NCBI GenBank assembly: GCA_030052745.1
Contig: JANBVO010000012.1
Span: 620,001 to 684,000, forward strand
From: Pleurostoma richardsiae
Taxonomy: Eukaryota > Ascomycota > Sordariomycetes > Calosphaeriales > Pleurostomataceae
DNA length: 64,000 nucleotides
Direction of reading: 5' to 3'
The notes below the pieces were generated by a model. It saw only the letters and a list, made by a program, of their open reading frames with translations. It did no database searches and had not been told where the DNA came from. Both the position numbers and the translations under genes were made by a program. Shown in pieces: positions 10,411-23,005 of the stretch. How positions within the stretch are numbered: position 1 is the first letter of the stretch; every line of letters starts with the position of its first letter.

Positions 10411-12288
10411 TTACTCCTCCGGACCATCCATGCCTGGCCCAGGTCCTCCTTGCCGTCCCATCTGTCGTGCCTTGAGGAGCTCGTCGCAGAGCAACAGGTT
10501 AGATGCGATAGACGAACTCGACGCGATGCAGTTCCTCAGCACGCGGTATGAATCGTACACTCCCTCCAGAGTAGGGTCCATAGGCTGTCCGGTCGCCAGG
10601 TCCAGTCCGACCACCTCACCTTCGGCTGTCTCATCTTGCAGAGCAGCAACTGCATAGTCATGGTTAGCACGTCTTCTGCAAATGAGACAAGGTTAAGACA
10701 GGACTTACGCGCATCCTGGATGTCCTGGCCGGCGTTGGCGGCGAGTGTCTTAGGAATGATCAGGAGTGCATCCGCAAACGCCTCGACACCCCACTTGGCC
10801 TTGCCCTTGACAGTCTTAGAGAACTTGTCGCTCTTCAGATACGCCGCACAGGCGACCTGGAAAGCGCCGGCACCCGGCACCACGCTTTTGTCCACAATCA
10901 TGTTGTACACGCTCCGCAGGCCGTCGCGGACAGCGTCCGTAACCTGGGTGATGGTGTGCGCGTTGGGCCCCTTGATAAGCAGGGTCACCGACTTGGGGTC
11001 CTTCACGTCCTCGATGAACGTGTACTTCTCCTCGCCAAGCTGCTGCTCGTAGACCAGGCCCGCCCAGCCCAGGACGTCCGGCGTCAGGTCCTCAACACTG
11101 TTCTGGGCCGTGCCTCCACAGACGAGCTGTAACCTCTCCATGTTCCGCCTCTTGGCGCGACGGAGGGCGAAGATGCCGTTTTTAGCCAGGACGTCCAGGG
11201 ACAGCGGGTCGATGCCCTTCTGGTTGACGATGACGAAGCCCTTCTTGGGGTCGTTGCCGCAGACCTCCTTCTTGAGCTCGACGATCTTCTTCAGCTTGGC
11301 GTCCACAAACCTCCGCTCGCTCTCGACGAGCTTCTCGCGCTGGTCGGCGCTGGAATAGAAGAATCCCGAGTTGATCTCAGACTTCTCGTACTCCAGACTG
11401 ACGTTGAGCGTCAGGATGTACGCATTCTCGACCCGCTTCGGCATGTCGGGGTGTCTCGCGCCGTGGTCCAGAGCCAGGCCGCGGATCAGCTGCGTGTCCG
11501 ACGCCGTCCGGTGCTGCATCTTCATGATCTCAACCATGTGCAAGTCGGGCTTCGCGGGCGCCTGGTAGATGGCGAGCACGGCGTCGACGATATCGGGGGT
11601 GAGCTTGTTCGCCAGGCTGGCGTTCAGCTTCGTGGCGAGAGACGTCCGCGCCACGGAGAGGAGGAGCTCGCGGTCGACCTCCTTGGGGAGCTTGAACTGG
11701 TCGAGGAACTTGAGGGCTGCGTTCTTGGCGATCTCGAAACCGTCGGTGATGATGCGAGGGTGTAGTCCTTCGGAGATGTACCGATCTGCCTGCTTGAGGA
11801 GCTCTCCAACTAGCAATACCACTGATGTCGTGCCATCGCCGCAGATATCGTCCTGCGCCGTCGCGGCCCGCGCGATCATGACAGCCGTCGGGTTCTGTAT
11901 CTGCATCTCGCGGAGGAGCACATTTCCGTCCTTCGTCAACTTGATCTGTAATACACAACCGTCAGCCTCGATCTCCACTTGACATGTGTTCGTATCGGTC
12001 GGCGTCAGTATACCTGTCCGGCACCATCGACGAGCCTAAATCCAGAGTTAGCAAGCTTCTATCGTCGTCATTACTGGTGTTTGCTATCTCATACATCTTT
12101 ATCGTCCCCGAAGGACCCAGATTTGATTTCAGGACATCCTGCAGTCCTTCACCGGCGCTTATATTCACCCGCAGAGCTTCACCCCGCCGCTGCGAAATCC
12201 ACCGTTAGCAAACGTGACGAGCTGCTGGAAAGGGCGGTGTTCGTACTCTCGACTCGGCCTTGGGGTTGAGGAGTTGTGCAGCGGACAT
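10411..12288 (-). CDS. CCT6: T-complex protein 1 subunit zeta (CCT6)
   Basis: Subunit of the cytosolic TRiC/CCT chaperonin that folds actin, tubulin and WD40 proteins. Five exons on the minus strand are proposed: 12288-12247, 12189-12095, 12035-12014 (only 22 nt), 11945-10709 and 10649-10411, giving 544 residues. Joined exons read [32 protein letters not shown], then MLVDGAGQ from the microexon, then [11 protein letters not shown], each matching the family. ATPase motifs are LGPSGT, GDGTTS and VVPGAGA near residue 410. The last exon carries [13 protein letters not shown] and the flexible Gly/Pro tail. The phases of all five exons agree. Confidence 0.95.
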
Positions 12289-12820
12289 GCTGGGCAGCTG
12301 TATCCGTATCTAGCTCGTAGGAAGTTGGTGTGGGCTGCGCAGGAGGTTCTTTGAGTTGCGCTGAGGTTGTCGTTGAAGCTGCTCGCGGGCCCGAACTTTT
12401 TTTCGTGTTGGCTCCAGGCGGCTGCCAGCTGGGCGGGACAGGAGAAGCGGGTGGCAGTAAGTACCTAGGTACTCAGGTACTGTACCTTGCCAGCTTGCCT
12501 ATTAGGATGGAGCTTCAGCCAGTCACAGACATTCCCCTGTCTGCTAAGGAGTACCGCGCGTCACCGCCACCTCTGCACTGTGACGTCGGTATCTCGGAAA
12601 CTCGGTGCGTGCGGCAGCTTCTGTGCGGTCCGAAAGGTTGTGTAAGGTATCGCGCCATGGGTTGATGTGATTGATGTCTCGCGTATCCTGACAGAGTGCA
12701 TTTTCCGTCCGAATACCTGTTATGGAGAGTCGTTCATCATAGATATGTCGCTCAAGTAATCTTGAAAGACTGTCTCGTTTGCATTACGAGTGCGTTCACC
12801 ATACTGTACAGTAGCTGAAG
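12289..12820. promoter_or_regulatory. Divergent promoter, CCT6 and prenylcysteine lyase-like gene
   Basis: 532 nt between two start codons. It contains a run of GTAC-core words (AAGTACCTAGGTACTCAGG and more, 12458-12485) and the perfect palindrome ACTGTACAGT at 12803-12812, eight bases before the flavoprotein ATG. Function is unknown. Confidence 0.35.
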
Positions 12821-14906
12821 ATGAAGACGCAAGCCATGCTGCGGTGGATGGCTGTCTTGGCCGGCGGCTTACGGCTTACGCTGGCGGCCGACCAAGATAC
12901 TTCGTCGACACCTGTGCGACAGATTGCTATAATCGGTCAGTATTTAACTGTTTCGCATCCTGAAATCCCGTGAATTCCTTCAATTCTCGGTCGTCAGACT
13001 ACCTGCTACCGGAGCCGCATGCTGGTGCTCCAGCCGCTGCTCCCTGACGGTCTCATGCTCGGGCTATATAGCCTATGCCTATCTACACAGCATTGTCCTG
13101 CAGGCACATGAACGAATCTACTGAGAGTCTCGAGGCCTACATCTGTCTATCGGTGATCGGCTTCAAAACCGGGACGAGACTAACCTGATATACAGGTGCC
13201 GGTGCAGCGGGGGCGTCCACGGCGTACCATCTTCACAAGTTTGCTGAAGAAGCCGGCGTTGGCATCAACATCACCATCTTCGAGAAGACGAACCATATTG
13301 GAGGCAGGACCCTGACAGTGGATGCTTATGATGACCCGCTCGAGAGGATCGAGCTCGGCGCTTCCATCTTCATTGCACAGAACTACATTCTAAACAATGC
13401 AACACAGGAGTTCGGCCTCCTGCTTCGCGAGCCCTACGGCGAGGAAGACGAGCTCCTTGCTATCTGGGATGGAGAAAGTTTTGTCTACCAGCAGGCATCG
13501 AATTCCTATTGGTGGTGGGACATTGCGAAGATGTTCTGGAAGTACGGGCTGGCACCGTATCGCGCCCAGAAGCTGACGCAGACTACTGTGAACACGTTTC
13601 TCAAGCTCTATGAAGCTCCATTCTTCCCTTTCCGGTCGCTGACAGGGAGAGCATTCGAACTCGACCTCGCCAGGATCACTGGCGAGACAGGCGAGCAGTA
13701 CCTGAAGAGCAATAATGTTAGCGCCCGCCCCTCTGGCCCCCTTAACGTAGGCTTGATGCTAACCATCCTAGATCGGTGAACTATTCTCTCATGATATCAT
13801 TCAGGCGGCTACACGTGTGAACTACGCTTCAAACTTGGGGCTCATCCACGGTCTTGACACAATGGTTCGTGTCGCCTGGTAGATTATCTGTTGCTCTAAC
13901 TAACCGGTCCGCGCAGGTATCAATGGCTCCGGAAGGGGCCGTGACGGTCGCCGACGGGAACTGGCAGATCTTCGATCTCATGGTCAAGAAGACCGGGGCG
14001 TCAATCAGTCTGAACACGACAGTCTCGTCCATCGCTCTAGCAGACCATGCGCCCGGCTCGGCACAGTCCAAATACATCATCAAGACTCGCGACGCCGACA
14101 TCGCTGCTGGTGCCGAAGATACGACCAATGCCATAGCGTTCGACGATGTCGTGTTGGCCGCTCCGTATCAGTTCAGCGGCATCAAGATTACTGCCGACAC
14201 GGACGACATAATCGACGAAATCCCCTACGTTCAGCTACACGTGACGCTTTTCGCGTCGCCGCTCAAACTGAGCGCCGAATTCTTCAACCTGGCGGCCAAT
14301 GCCAAGGTACCGACGACGGTGCTCACTACTCTCGGCCCGGGAGACAATGCTACATCTGGCGCGTCCGGCGCCGGGAAGGCGGGCTTCTTCTCCATCAGCA
14401 CCCTGAGGACCATCAAGAACCCCAAGACCGGCAAGGCTGAATACCTGTACAAGGTATTCTCGCCGACAAAGCTGACCTCCGAGTGGTTGTCATCGCTGCT
14501 CGGTGTCGAAGTGCCAGAAACCTTCATCAAGACCTTCACCGAGACCGCGCCGTCGACGGAGCCTGAGAGCCAGGGCCCGCCAGAAACAGATGAACTCATC
14601 TCATGGTACTACCCGCACGTCTTCTATTCGTACCCACGAGCGTACCCTCGCGTTACCTTCCAGGACCCCATCCTCCGGGATGGGCTGTATTACACTTCAG
14701 GAGTCGAGAGCTTCATCTCGACCATGGAGACGAGTGCCCTGATGGGGAAGAACGTTGCACGGCTTATTGTGGATGGCATACTGAGCTTGGAGACCGGCGG
14801 TGCGGTGAAGGGGGAGCGGCCATTGACTCCGACTGAGGCGGACGAACAAAGGGTCCTAAAGGAAGAGAAAGACCAGGGGCTTCCGGTCAGACCGGCTGAG
14901 TTGTGA
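12821..14906 (+). CDS. Prenylcysteine lyase/oxidase-like flavoprotein
   Basis: FAD thioether oxidase family that cleaves S-prenylcysteine left by turnover of prenylated proteins. Four exons, 12821-12935, 13196-13716, 13772-13864 and 13917-14906, give 572 residues. Residues 1-22 look like a secretory signal (hydrophobic, ending LTLAADQ), consistent with a vacuolar or lysosomal location. The dinucleotide-binding GAGAAG is rebuilt across the first junction, followed by FEKTNHIGGRT. Exon 3 and the start of exon 4 give IIQAATRVNY, LGLIHGLDTM and GNWQIFDLM, conserved in this family. The C-terminal domain ends with YPRAYPRV and GLYYTSGVESFISTMETSALMG, typical of a flavin amine-oxidase-like fold (split here as two motifs). 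Exons 3 and 4 could be placed a few bases differently, but phase and similarity agree. Confidence 0.88.
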
Positions 14907-15559
14907 GAATTGAAATATGAATGGCAGAAGATTGGTATATCTGGGTAGTTGAAGGGAATAGAGACATCCAGGTAATGACGGAGACCAGGGCTGTAATAGA
15001 TGAGGCCCTACCAAATCAAACGGATTTAGCAGAGGCCAAGGCAGGGGAAAGGCAGGCCACATGTCACTTGTTCGTCATAGAGTAAAAATGACAGTATTTC
15101 TTCTCTTTCTGTCTCTGACGCCGCCCGAAGGAAGGGATCAAAGGAACACATTCAAGACGCAAACCATGCCGAGGTACGGGTTGCCTCTTGTCTGTTGCCT
15201 GGCCTTCTGCCTGTCACCAAGGGGAGATGTGGCGTCAACCAACCTGTCAAATAGAGTGTGGCGAATGAATTGCCTATCTAGGTAAGGTTTGTGCTCTACT
15301 TAAGGGCCCGAGCACCGCCACATCTCACCCCCGAACCCCGCCGTCGCCCAAACACCTTTCAGTGTCTTTGTTATGACGCACTCTTCGCCTTTTTCGATTT
15401 CAGGCTCTTGGGAGCTCCCGCGCGTCAGGAAGCGACACCCGTGACGCCTCTTAAACTCCCTTCTCCAAACCTCTCCTTCCCGTCTGTCGCCGTCGACCTC
15501 TTCTCCTTCATCCATAAAATCACGGCGCCCTGCCATCTCGTCTCGTTGACTCCCGCACG
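14907..15559. other. Upstream region of VID27
   Basis: 653 nt with no gene. The last 150 nt before the VID27 start are pyrimidine-rich (CTTCTCC words), common just upstream of fungal starts. Confidence 0.45.
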
Positions 15560-18250
15560 ATGTTCGTCCTCAGAAACGGTAAGTTCTCGCCTGCCCCACC
15601 AATACAAACAAACGCACACAGCAACGCCTGCCCCGCGAGTCCTGTCTTTTGCGAGAGGGGTTGGAATACTTGCAGAACACAGCCCACAGATTGCGCCTCC
15701 AATTCCAGGAATCGAGGGCTGGCCTCGCTTCTCCGTCCTTTTCTACCTTCCCTATTTTCTTCAGCCATCTGAAATAGGCGGCTATTGACACAGAACTTCT
15801 CAACAGTCAGCAAACTCATTTTCGGCGGAGGCGGCCAGGAGTCGATAATCGAGCTACCGCAAGGCCAACTATATCTCGTCAGGCCTCTGTCGCCGAAAGG
15901 ATACTCTGAACTCATCTTCAAGGACGCTGCGGCAAGCATCCGGAAGACCGCCCAAGACTTCCAGTACCAGCTCGTGGTCCAGCGGGTCTACGAGGAAGGC
16001 GAGGCTGAGCTGCTTGCCGAAGAGGAGGGCGAGGACGAGGAGGAGACCGCACTTTCCTCCGAGCGGGACGAGAAGACTTTCCTCCTTGACGAGGCGCTAC
16101 ATTTCCGTGTCGAGAACCGGGAGGGATCTGAGAAGGTCCTGTGCTGGAGAGATCTGAGCGGTGACGCTGGCGACGTATACGAATTTGTCTGCGACAACTC
16201 CATCCAGCCCTCTCAGGTCGACCACTTCGAGCTTGTCGCCAAGCAGTGCCAATACGAGCGGAAATACAGAAAGCCACACACAACTGCGTCCGACGAGGAT
16301 CTGAAGCAGTTCGAGTTCGACAGCCAGCCCATCCCGCAAGCAAGCCCTCTTCACAGCCCTACCCTAACTCGCTCTATCGAATCATCCGACTCAATGTTCC
16401 TCAGCAAACAGACGCCCAACACCGGCGCGAAGCGGGATTTCGTCCCTTCGCAGGAGCAGCTGGACGGTACGCCCTCCAAGGCGGGCAAGAGTGACCGCCC
16501 GCCCAAGCCTGCTGCGGCGCCCGAGGCACGAGAAATTCTGGCCCTCGAGAATGCCGAACTGCATTTTTTCGACTTCCCCTCGGGCTCCTTTGTGCTGCAA
16601 GATGCTAGCGTCACTGCTACTGTGTCTGAGATCGGCGACTGGCAATACTGGCTACAGGTCGGCACGCCGGACCGAGAGTGGCTTGGCATCCCCGTTACTG
16701 CCGACATCAATCCCGTCTTCAACTTCGAGTTTCTGTCATTCATTTTCAACCAGTTCTCGGAAGATGGATCCGCCTACTCTTGGCTGCTGCGCTTCAAAGA
16801 CCAAGCTACCCTTGAGCGGTTCCAGGAGGGACTTCTGCGGGCGCTCTGGGAGCAGCTGAACGAGATCAAGTGGACGAAGATCAAGGAGAAGGAGCGGGAC
16901 TACGTCGCTGATGCCTTCGCTGACCTTGCCATGGAAGATGTCGCGGAGGAAGAAGAAGAGGAGACTGAGGAGGAGCGCACTGAGGAGGAAGAGGATGACG
17001 ATGCTGCGCAAAGTGAGAAGTACGACAGTGATGAAGAGCAAGACGATGTCAGCTACCAGCCTGCGGACAAAGATGTCAACAAGGCCATTGCCGTCGGCTA
17101 CAAGCACGACCGCTCGTTCGTTGTCCGTGGCTCCAAGATCGGTGTCTTCAAGCATACTCCCAATAACCGACTCGAGTTCAGCACCAATATCAGCAAAGTC
17201 GAGACTCCTCAAGGCAAGCTGTTCTCTCCGAAGAAGGTCATGTTGCACAACGAGGACAGCAATATGATCTTGCAGAATGACAATGAGCCGAACAGGCTGT
17301 ACCGCATGGACCTCGAGTATGGCAAGGTGGTCGACGAGTGGAAGGTCCACGACGACATCCCCGTGGTGACGTTCGCGCCGGAGAACAAGTTCGCACAGAT
17401 GACCCACGAGCCAACCTTCCTGGGTATCAGCAAGAACGCGCTCTACCGCGTCGATCCTCGTCTAGCCGGAAGCAAGCTGGTCGACTCGCAGCTGAAACAA
17501 TACGTCTCCAAGAATGACTTCAGTGCCATCTCCACCACTGAGAAGGGTTACATCGCCGTTGCCTCCAACAAGGGCGACATCCGCCTGTTCGATCGCCTCG
17601 GCATCAACGCAAAGACCCACATCCCCGCCCTAGGCGAGCCTATCCTCGGTCTCGATGTCTCGGCCGACGGCCGCTGGGTGCTCGCAACGTGCCGCACATA
17701 CCTGCTGCTGGTCGACGCGCTCCAGAAGTCGGGCAAGAACGAGGGCAAGCTCGGCTTCGAGCGGTCTTTCGCCGCGGACGCGAAGCCTCAGCCGCGGCGC
17801 CTGGCGCTCACGCCGGAGCACGTGGCGCAGTTCGCGCACGAGACAGGCAAGGGTGTCTCTTTCACGCCGGCCAAGTTCAACGTGGGCGAGGGCAGCGAGG
17901 AGACGTCCATCATCACGGCGACGGGGCCTTACGTGGTCGAGTGGGGTCTCAAGAAGGTCCTCCGGGGCGCGAAGCACCCGTACATGATCAAGCGGTACAC
18001 CGACGACGTCAAGGCGGACGACTTCCGGTACGGCACGGACAAGAACGTCATCTACGCGCTGCCGCACGAGGTCAACATGCTGCCGCAGTACAAGCTCAAG
18101 CGGCCCACGCGGGAGTCCATCGTGGGCGACATCAGTGCCGTTGGTGGTGGAAGCGGCAGTGGGTCGAGGCGGACGTCTGGGAGGATCGGGGGCAGGGATA
18201 GTGGGCGGTATAAGCTGGGCAAGGACGATGTTGTGAACTCGCCTTACTGA
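15560..18250 (+). CDS. VID27: VID27 family protein (vacuolar import and degradation)
   Basis: Cytoplasmic protein linked in yeast to degradation of gluconeogenic enzymes; the molecular role is not established. A first exon of only 19 nt (15560-15578) is followed by a 228-nt intron and exon 15807-18250, giving 820 residues. The junction reads MFVLRNVSKLIFG, the conserved start. N-terminal PH-like Vid27 regions come first (IIELPQGQLYLVRPLSPKG). Acidic tracts lie at about 85-100 and 380-415. The C-terminal VID27 beta-propeller region has GDIRLFDRLG and TGPYVVEWGLKKV. It converges on TPS1. Confidence 0.95.
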
Positions 18251-19037
18251 GGGGCTTAGGGAGGAACGACCATGTCACAGCTTTGCGCTTCGTTCATAAT
18301 GACGGATGGATCCTTTGGGAAGACTTGGGGAGGTCAGATCGTGTCCAGATGACTGCTTTGAGGGGGCGTTAAACTCTTTGTCTTTTTGTCCTGCTTTTTA
18401 GTTTTCCTCCCCTGTCTAGATACCTCTCTCCGCCTGGTCGGAACGCGGGAAATGGGAATTGTCCATTCTGTCTGACCGATATGATGACCGTTCGTTTTGC
18501 TCCCTTCGATGTTCGTGGCGATTTACTCGTGATGCATTCTTCAAATCTTCACTTATTGCTTTCGAGGTGCTGGCTCTTTGCAGCCGGACTAATGTATGAC
18601 TTGAGATGGGATCTCTAATTGTTGTCTCACATCAAAGTAGGCAGATAGATCAATAGGCACAAGAAGCAGCAGAAGTAATAAAACCGATTAAAACAGATAT
18701 AGGGTACCTAATGGTCTTTCTCTCTAAGGTAGGAAAAGGCAAGAAAAGCACGCCAGAACGTTCGTCCGTCACCGACGCCGGAAAAGCCAAGCCGAGTTTA
18801 CTCCAGTGATGTTTGTTTCCTTTTGCTTCACTACGTGTATCCACCTCGCCGCTGCCCGGCGTCCCATCTTGCCTTTCCTCTTGACTATCCTTCCCCAGCA
18901 GTGACGATGCTGTTTCCTCATCGCGGTTGGTGTGTGCCGCGTTCAGTGTACTCCCGCCTCCCGGTCGTTTTCAGGTCTGTCTGCCTACGAGGCAAGCGAA
19001 AGTAGTTGCATGTTTCTCATTCAATGGGAGAGCAAAG
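18251..19037. other. 3' region between convergent VID27 and TPS1
   Basis: 787 nt holding both 3' untranslated regions. T-rich runs at 18375-18410 are suitable polyadenylation signals. No gene is seen. Confidence 0.45.
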
Positions 19038-20770
19038 TTACGGAGTGACCGCCCCAGCCTTGGCCTTCAGGTCCTCCGCCTCCGTCTTCTCCCCCCCGGA
19101 CCCCGCCGCCGCACCGATCGCGCCCTTGACCGCACCGCTGATGGCGCCGCCGACGTTGCGCAGGGCGATCTTGCGGTCCGCCGCGTCGGCCGAGTTGGCG
19201 CTCAGGCGAGTCAGCTCGGTGACGAAGCTCTGGCCCCACCACGCCGAGGTGTACTTGAAGACATAGCGCTCGAGCTTCCTGAAGTTGGCCTCGCGCTGCT
19301 CGGCGCTCATGGTGACGGCGTCGTGGATCGCGTTGGCCAGCTCCTCGATGTTCCACGGGTTGACGATCAGGCTGCCGTTGAGGCTCTGCGCGGCGCCGGT
19401 GAACTCGGAGAGGATCATGACGCCGTGTCGGTCGCGCTGCGTGGCGATGTACTCGTAGGAGACGAGGTTCATGCCATCGCGCGTCGATGACACCAGGCAG
19501 ACGTCGGACACGGCGTACAGGGCCGTCAGCTCGTCGAAGGAGACCGACTGGTGCAGGAAGTGGATGGGCATGAACTCGATGGTGCCGAATTTGCCGTTGA
19601 TGCGGCCCACCAGCTCGTTGACCACCGCCCGCAGGTTCTGGTACTCTTCGACGTCCTGCCGCGAGGGCACGGCCACCTGCACCAACACAATCTTGCCAAT
19701 CCACTCCGGGTGCTCGGTTAGGAAGACCTCGAGCGCGTGCAGTTTCTGGGGGACGCCCTTGATGTAGTCGAGGCGGTCAACACCGACGATGAGCTTGACG
19801 CCCTCGAACTTGCGCGACAGTGCCGCGATCCGGTTCTTGACTGAGGGCTTCTTGAGGCCCTCGACGAACTTGTCTGGATCAATTCCGATAGGGAAGGCAC
19901 CGACCGTAACGAACTTGCCGTTGAAGTCGACACCGTTAGGCGTTGTGGGTGTTGAGCTGGGTACATATGTCAGCTCGGCGACCGTCATGTAGGGTGTCAG
20001 GAGAAACGCAGCTACTTACAGTATCCGCGAGCAACTGCTCAGGAAATGCCGAGCGTAGTCGTAGGTGTGGAAGCCGACCAAGTCGCAGTGCAGCACTCCG
20101 AGCAGCAATGCTTCTCTGACTGGCAAAATTCTGTATATCTCACTGCTAGGGAAGGGCGTGTGGAGGAAGAAGCCGATCTTGACGTTCTTCTTCGTGTCAC
20201 CAATCTCCTCGCGCAGCATCTCGGGCAGCAGCATCAGATGGTAGTCGTGCACCCAGATCATGTCGCCATCCTGCACGTCCTTGATGACGGTCTTGGCGAA
20301 GAGGCGGTTGACCTCGCGGTAGGCCGACCAGGAGGACTCGTCGAAGGTGATCTCACCGGGGTGATAGTGGAACAGGGGCCAGAGAATAGAATCTACGACG
20401 CATCAAGAATTAGCTTGCCGCAGTATCACTATCGATAGCACTTAAGTCATTTCAACCTACTTGAGAAGCCATTGTAGTGCTTGTCTGCAAGGTCATCGTC
20501 GACAAAGACGGGGTGGGCGTTATATTCCTTCTTTAACTGGTCGATCATGGGGCCGGCCTCGTTGTCGGGAACTTCTAGACCGGGCCACCCATACCACTCG
20601 AAGGTCGTCGTCTTGGAGAGACCGCTGAGGCCGGTGACCAGGCCTCCAGAGGACATGGAGAATGTGTACTGGCCATCGTCGGAGCGCTTGATAGTGATGG
20701 GCAGGCGGTTCGAGATCAGCAGGAGACGGCCGGGAGCAGCGCCCTTGTCTCCATCAACGGTACCGGGCAT
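19038..20770 (-). CDS. TPS1: Alpha,alpha-trehalose-phosphate synthase (UDP-forming)
   Basis: Joins UDP-glucose and glucose-6-phosphate into trehalose-6-phosphate, supporting stress tolerance and glycolytic control. Exons 20770-20461, 20392-20020 and 19956-19038 give 533 residues, normal for fungal TPS1. GT20 motifs are SNRLPITIKR, WYGWPG, WVHDYHLMLLP (about 148-158), GFFLHTPFPSSEIYR and GVDRLDYIKGVPQK. The second junction gives RILSTPTTPNGVDF, matching the family. There is no C-terminal phosphatase domain, so this is the synthase and not TPS2. An AGGGG word at 21216-21220 upstream (CCCCT on the gene's strand) resembles a stress-response element. Confidence 0.97.
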
Positions 20771-23005
20771 CGTTGCGGTTGTGAGGACGAGAAACGGCGA
20801 GTGACCTGTCTAGGGACTGCAGGAGAGCAGAGCGACCCGTATGCAGGTCTTGGCGACTGTGTGAGCAAGAGCCAGCAGACAGCCGGACTGTCGATTGGGT
20901 TTTGTTGACCAGCAAAGGAGTTCTTGTCCGCTCTTTTTCCAAGATCTGGCGGAGGATAAGAGTGAGCGGTTTTGGAAAGGAGAGAGACTGAGAAGATGAC
21001 TCTCTGCCGGATATTAGACGAGACCTGGACAATCAATCGGTCCGGTTTGGTGCTTGCAGGAAGTGGTTTGACGGAGCTGCGACGGGCGTCGGACCGCGAG
21101 ACGATGGAGGGATGGGATGGGTTGATTCGGATGGCGGGGTACCTTGAGCAGCAAGCAGCGAGCTTGCGCGGGGCGGGTGATGACGGCAGAGGCGATGGTT
21201 GAAGCTCGGCTTAGGAGGGGCGGAAGGAGGTGCAGCTGAGATTTTGGTGTGTGCAGAAAGGGACGGAGTACGGAGTAGAGGAAGAGAGACAGAAAGGGAG
21301 AGGGAGAGAGACTTTGTGCGACTTAAGGCTCCGTTTCTGTCGCTGTCATGAACTCGTCGGATGCTTCTTTTGCTTGTGTTGCTCTGCTATGCCACAGGTA
21401 CTGGGCGGATGGCGGGACAGCGCGGCGTATTTAAATGTACAGTACGAAGTACCTACACTTTTTTTTCTGCGCTTCCTGGGGAAAATGGAGACTCTGCTGA
21501 GGTACTTGCAATTGCAGCGCCCACCCGCCGCAACGACGTAATTGTTGGTTGGGCCGGGCGAGCATCAAGCACCTCCTCTTCCTCTGCTGGGCGTACTGTA
21601 CTGTACCTCCCTTGTCACCAGCCACGATAAAATCCCGGGCCTCCACACCTTTTTCTGCCTGCATTCCTTCGCAGTGCGATACGGCGATACTTGGCGATAC
21701 TTAGTCTGCTACAGTACTGTACGTCGATGGGCAGGTCTGGATTCTCCATCGACGGGCCTCTTTCCCGTGATTCCTCTGTCCGTCTCTTCATCTCTCTACG
21801 TGCATCTCTCTGTCTCTCCGTCTTTCTCCTCAATGGCCCTTTTTCGGCCGGGCTAGATCTTCCGATCTTCGAATCCTAGGGTGCATGTCTACCTGTGCAG
21901 CAGCCGTATCTTCCATCCGACATGCATCCCGTGCTCCATTAAAGTTACGATCTTTCTTCTCTACGTGTGTACTGCTCTCTCGGCTCAATTACACTGAAAT
22001 GGCGCATCTCTGATCCTGCATCTGCAGCCCAGCCTGCGTCTCTTCCACATACGGTTGATTCCCTGCGGCCAATTTCTTCGTCACCATTCTTCCTCTTCTT
22101 CCTGTGTGTTCCTGGATCTCTGCGTCGCCTCCGACCATCCTTGTGGATCGCGCCTAGCATTTACCGCCAGCAACGGCCCTGTTTCCAGCCTACCAGCGTC
22201 AAGAGGCGCCGGTCCGTTGCTACTGCTTCGACCCGGTGTCGTCATTCACGGTCTCTAAGGAGCACACTATCAAGTAACGCTAATGCATCAGATTTCTATC
22301 TGCTCGTCGCAGCTCTGGCAAGCCAACGTTACGGGGAAAGAGAGCTGGTCCCAGGCAGTTGGGGAAGGGCAGCTAGCGAGCTATTTACCCATCGAGTTTA
22401 GCCATCCGCCGGCTACGGCGTCGATCCACTCCAGCCCAGTCGTTCGGCCACCTGCTTCCCTGCCAAAGACCCTCTTTTTCCCGGACCAAACCGTCCTCCA
22501 ATCATTTACCGGCCATGTCGACGTCAGATCGAAGAGAAGAGTAGGCAGGACATCCGTGCACTGATCTACAGTGTAGGGGACGTGAAGGTATGCCGACACG
22601 CGATATGGAGGTATATCTAGCCAAGAACTGCCCTTCACCGCAGGGACGTGAATGTGTCTCTGGAACGCCAGCATGTAACCCCACTTTGAGCCTCAACAAT
22701 GTTGTTATAAGGTAAAACCGTCGGGTGCCAAATTTGGTATATCCGAAAGCATGCAGTATTCGAAATCCCGAATGCCCTCCGGAAGTATCAGAAAAAGCTC
22801 CTTGCACAAGCTCAAGGCCCATATAGCAATCTCCAAGCCCTGCCGGCGGCTTTGAACAGAGCCATCCTGCAAATACTTGCACCCACGCGTTGGTGGTATT
22901 GTCGATACCCGGCATGTCTATTGTCTGTGCATTTATCAGCTACCTTTCCCTTTACTATTAGTTGCGTCTCGGAAGACGAGGTCGTTCCTAGCACCGGTAG
23001 TTTTC
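20771..23005. other. TPS1 upstream region, no gene recognised
   Basis: 2.2 kb holding the TPS1 promoter and the 3' end of the esterase/CorA gene. It has a purine-rich tract (GAGAGACAGAAAGGGAGAG, about 21280-21310), several TACTGTAC words (21435-21445, 21593-21607, 21711-21724) and a CT-rich part (21770-22110). The short ORFs here have no recognisable similarity. Confidence 0.45.
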
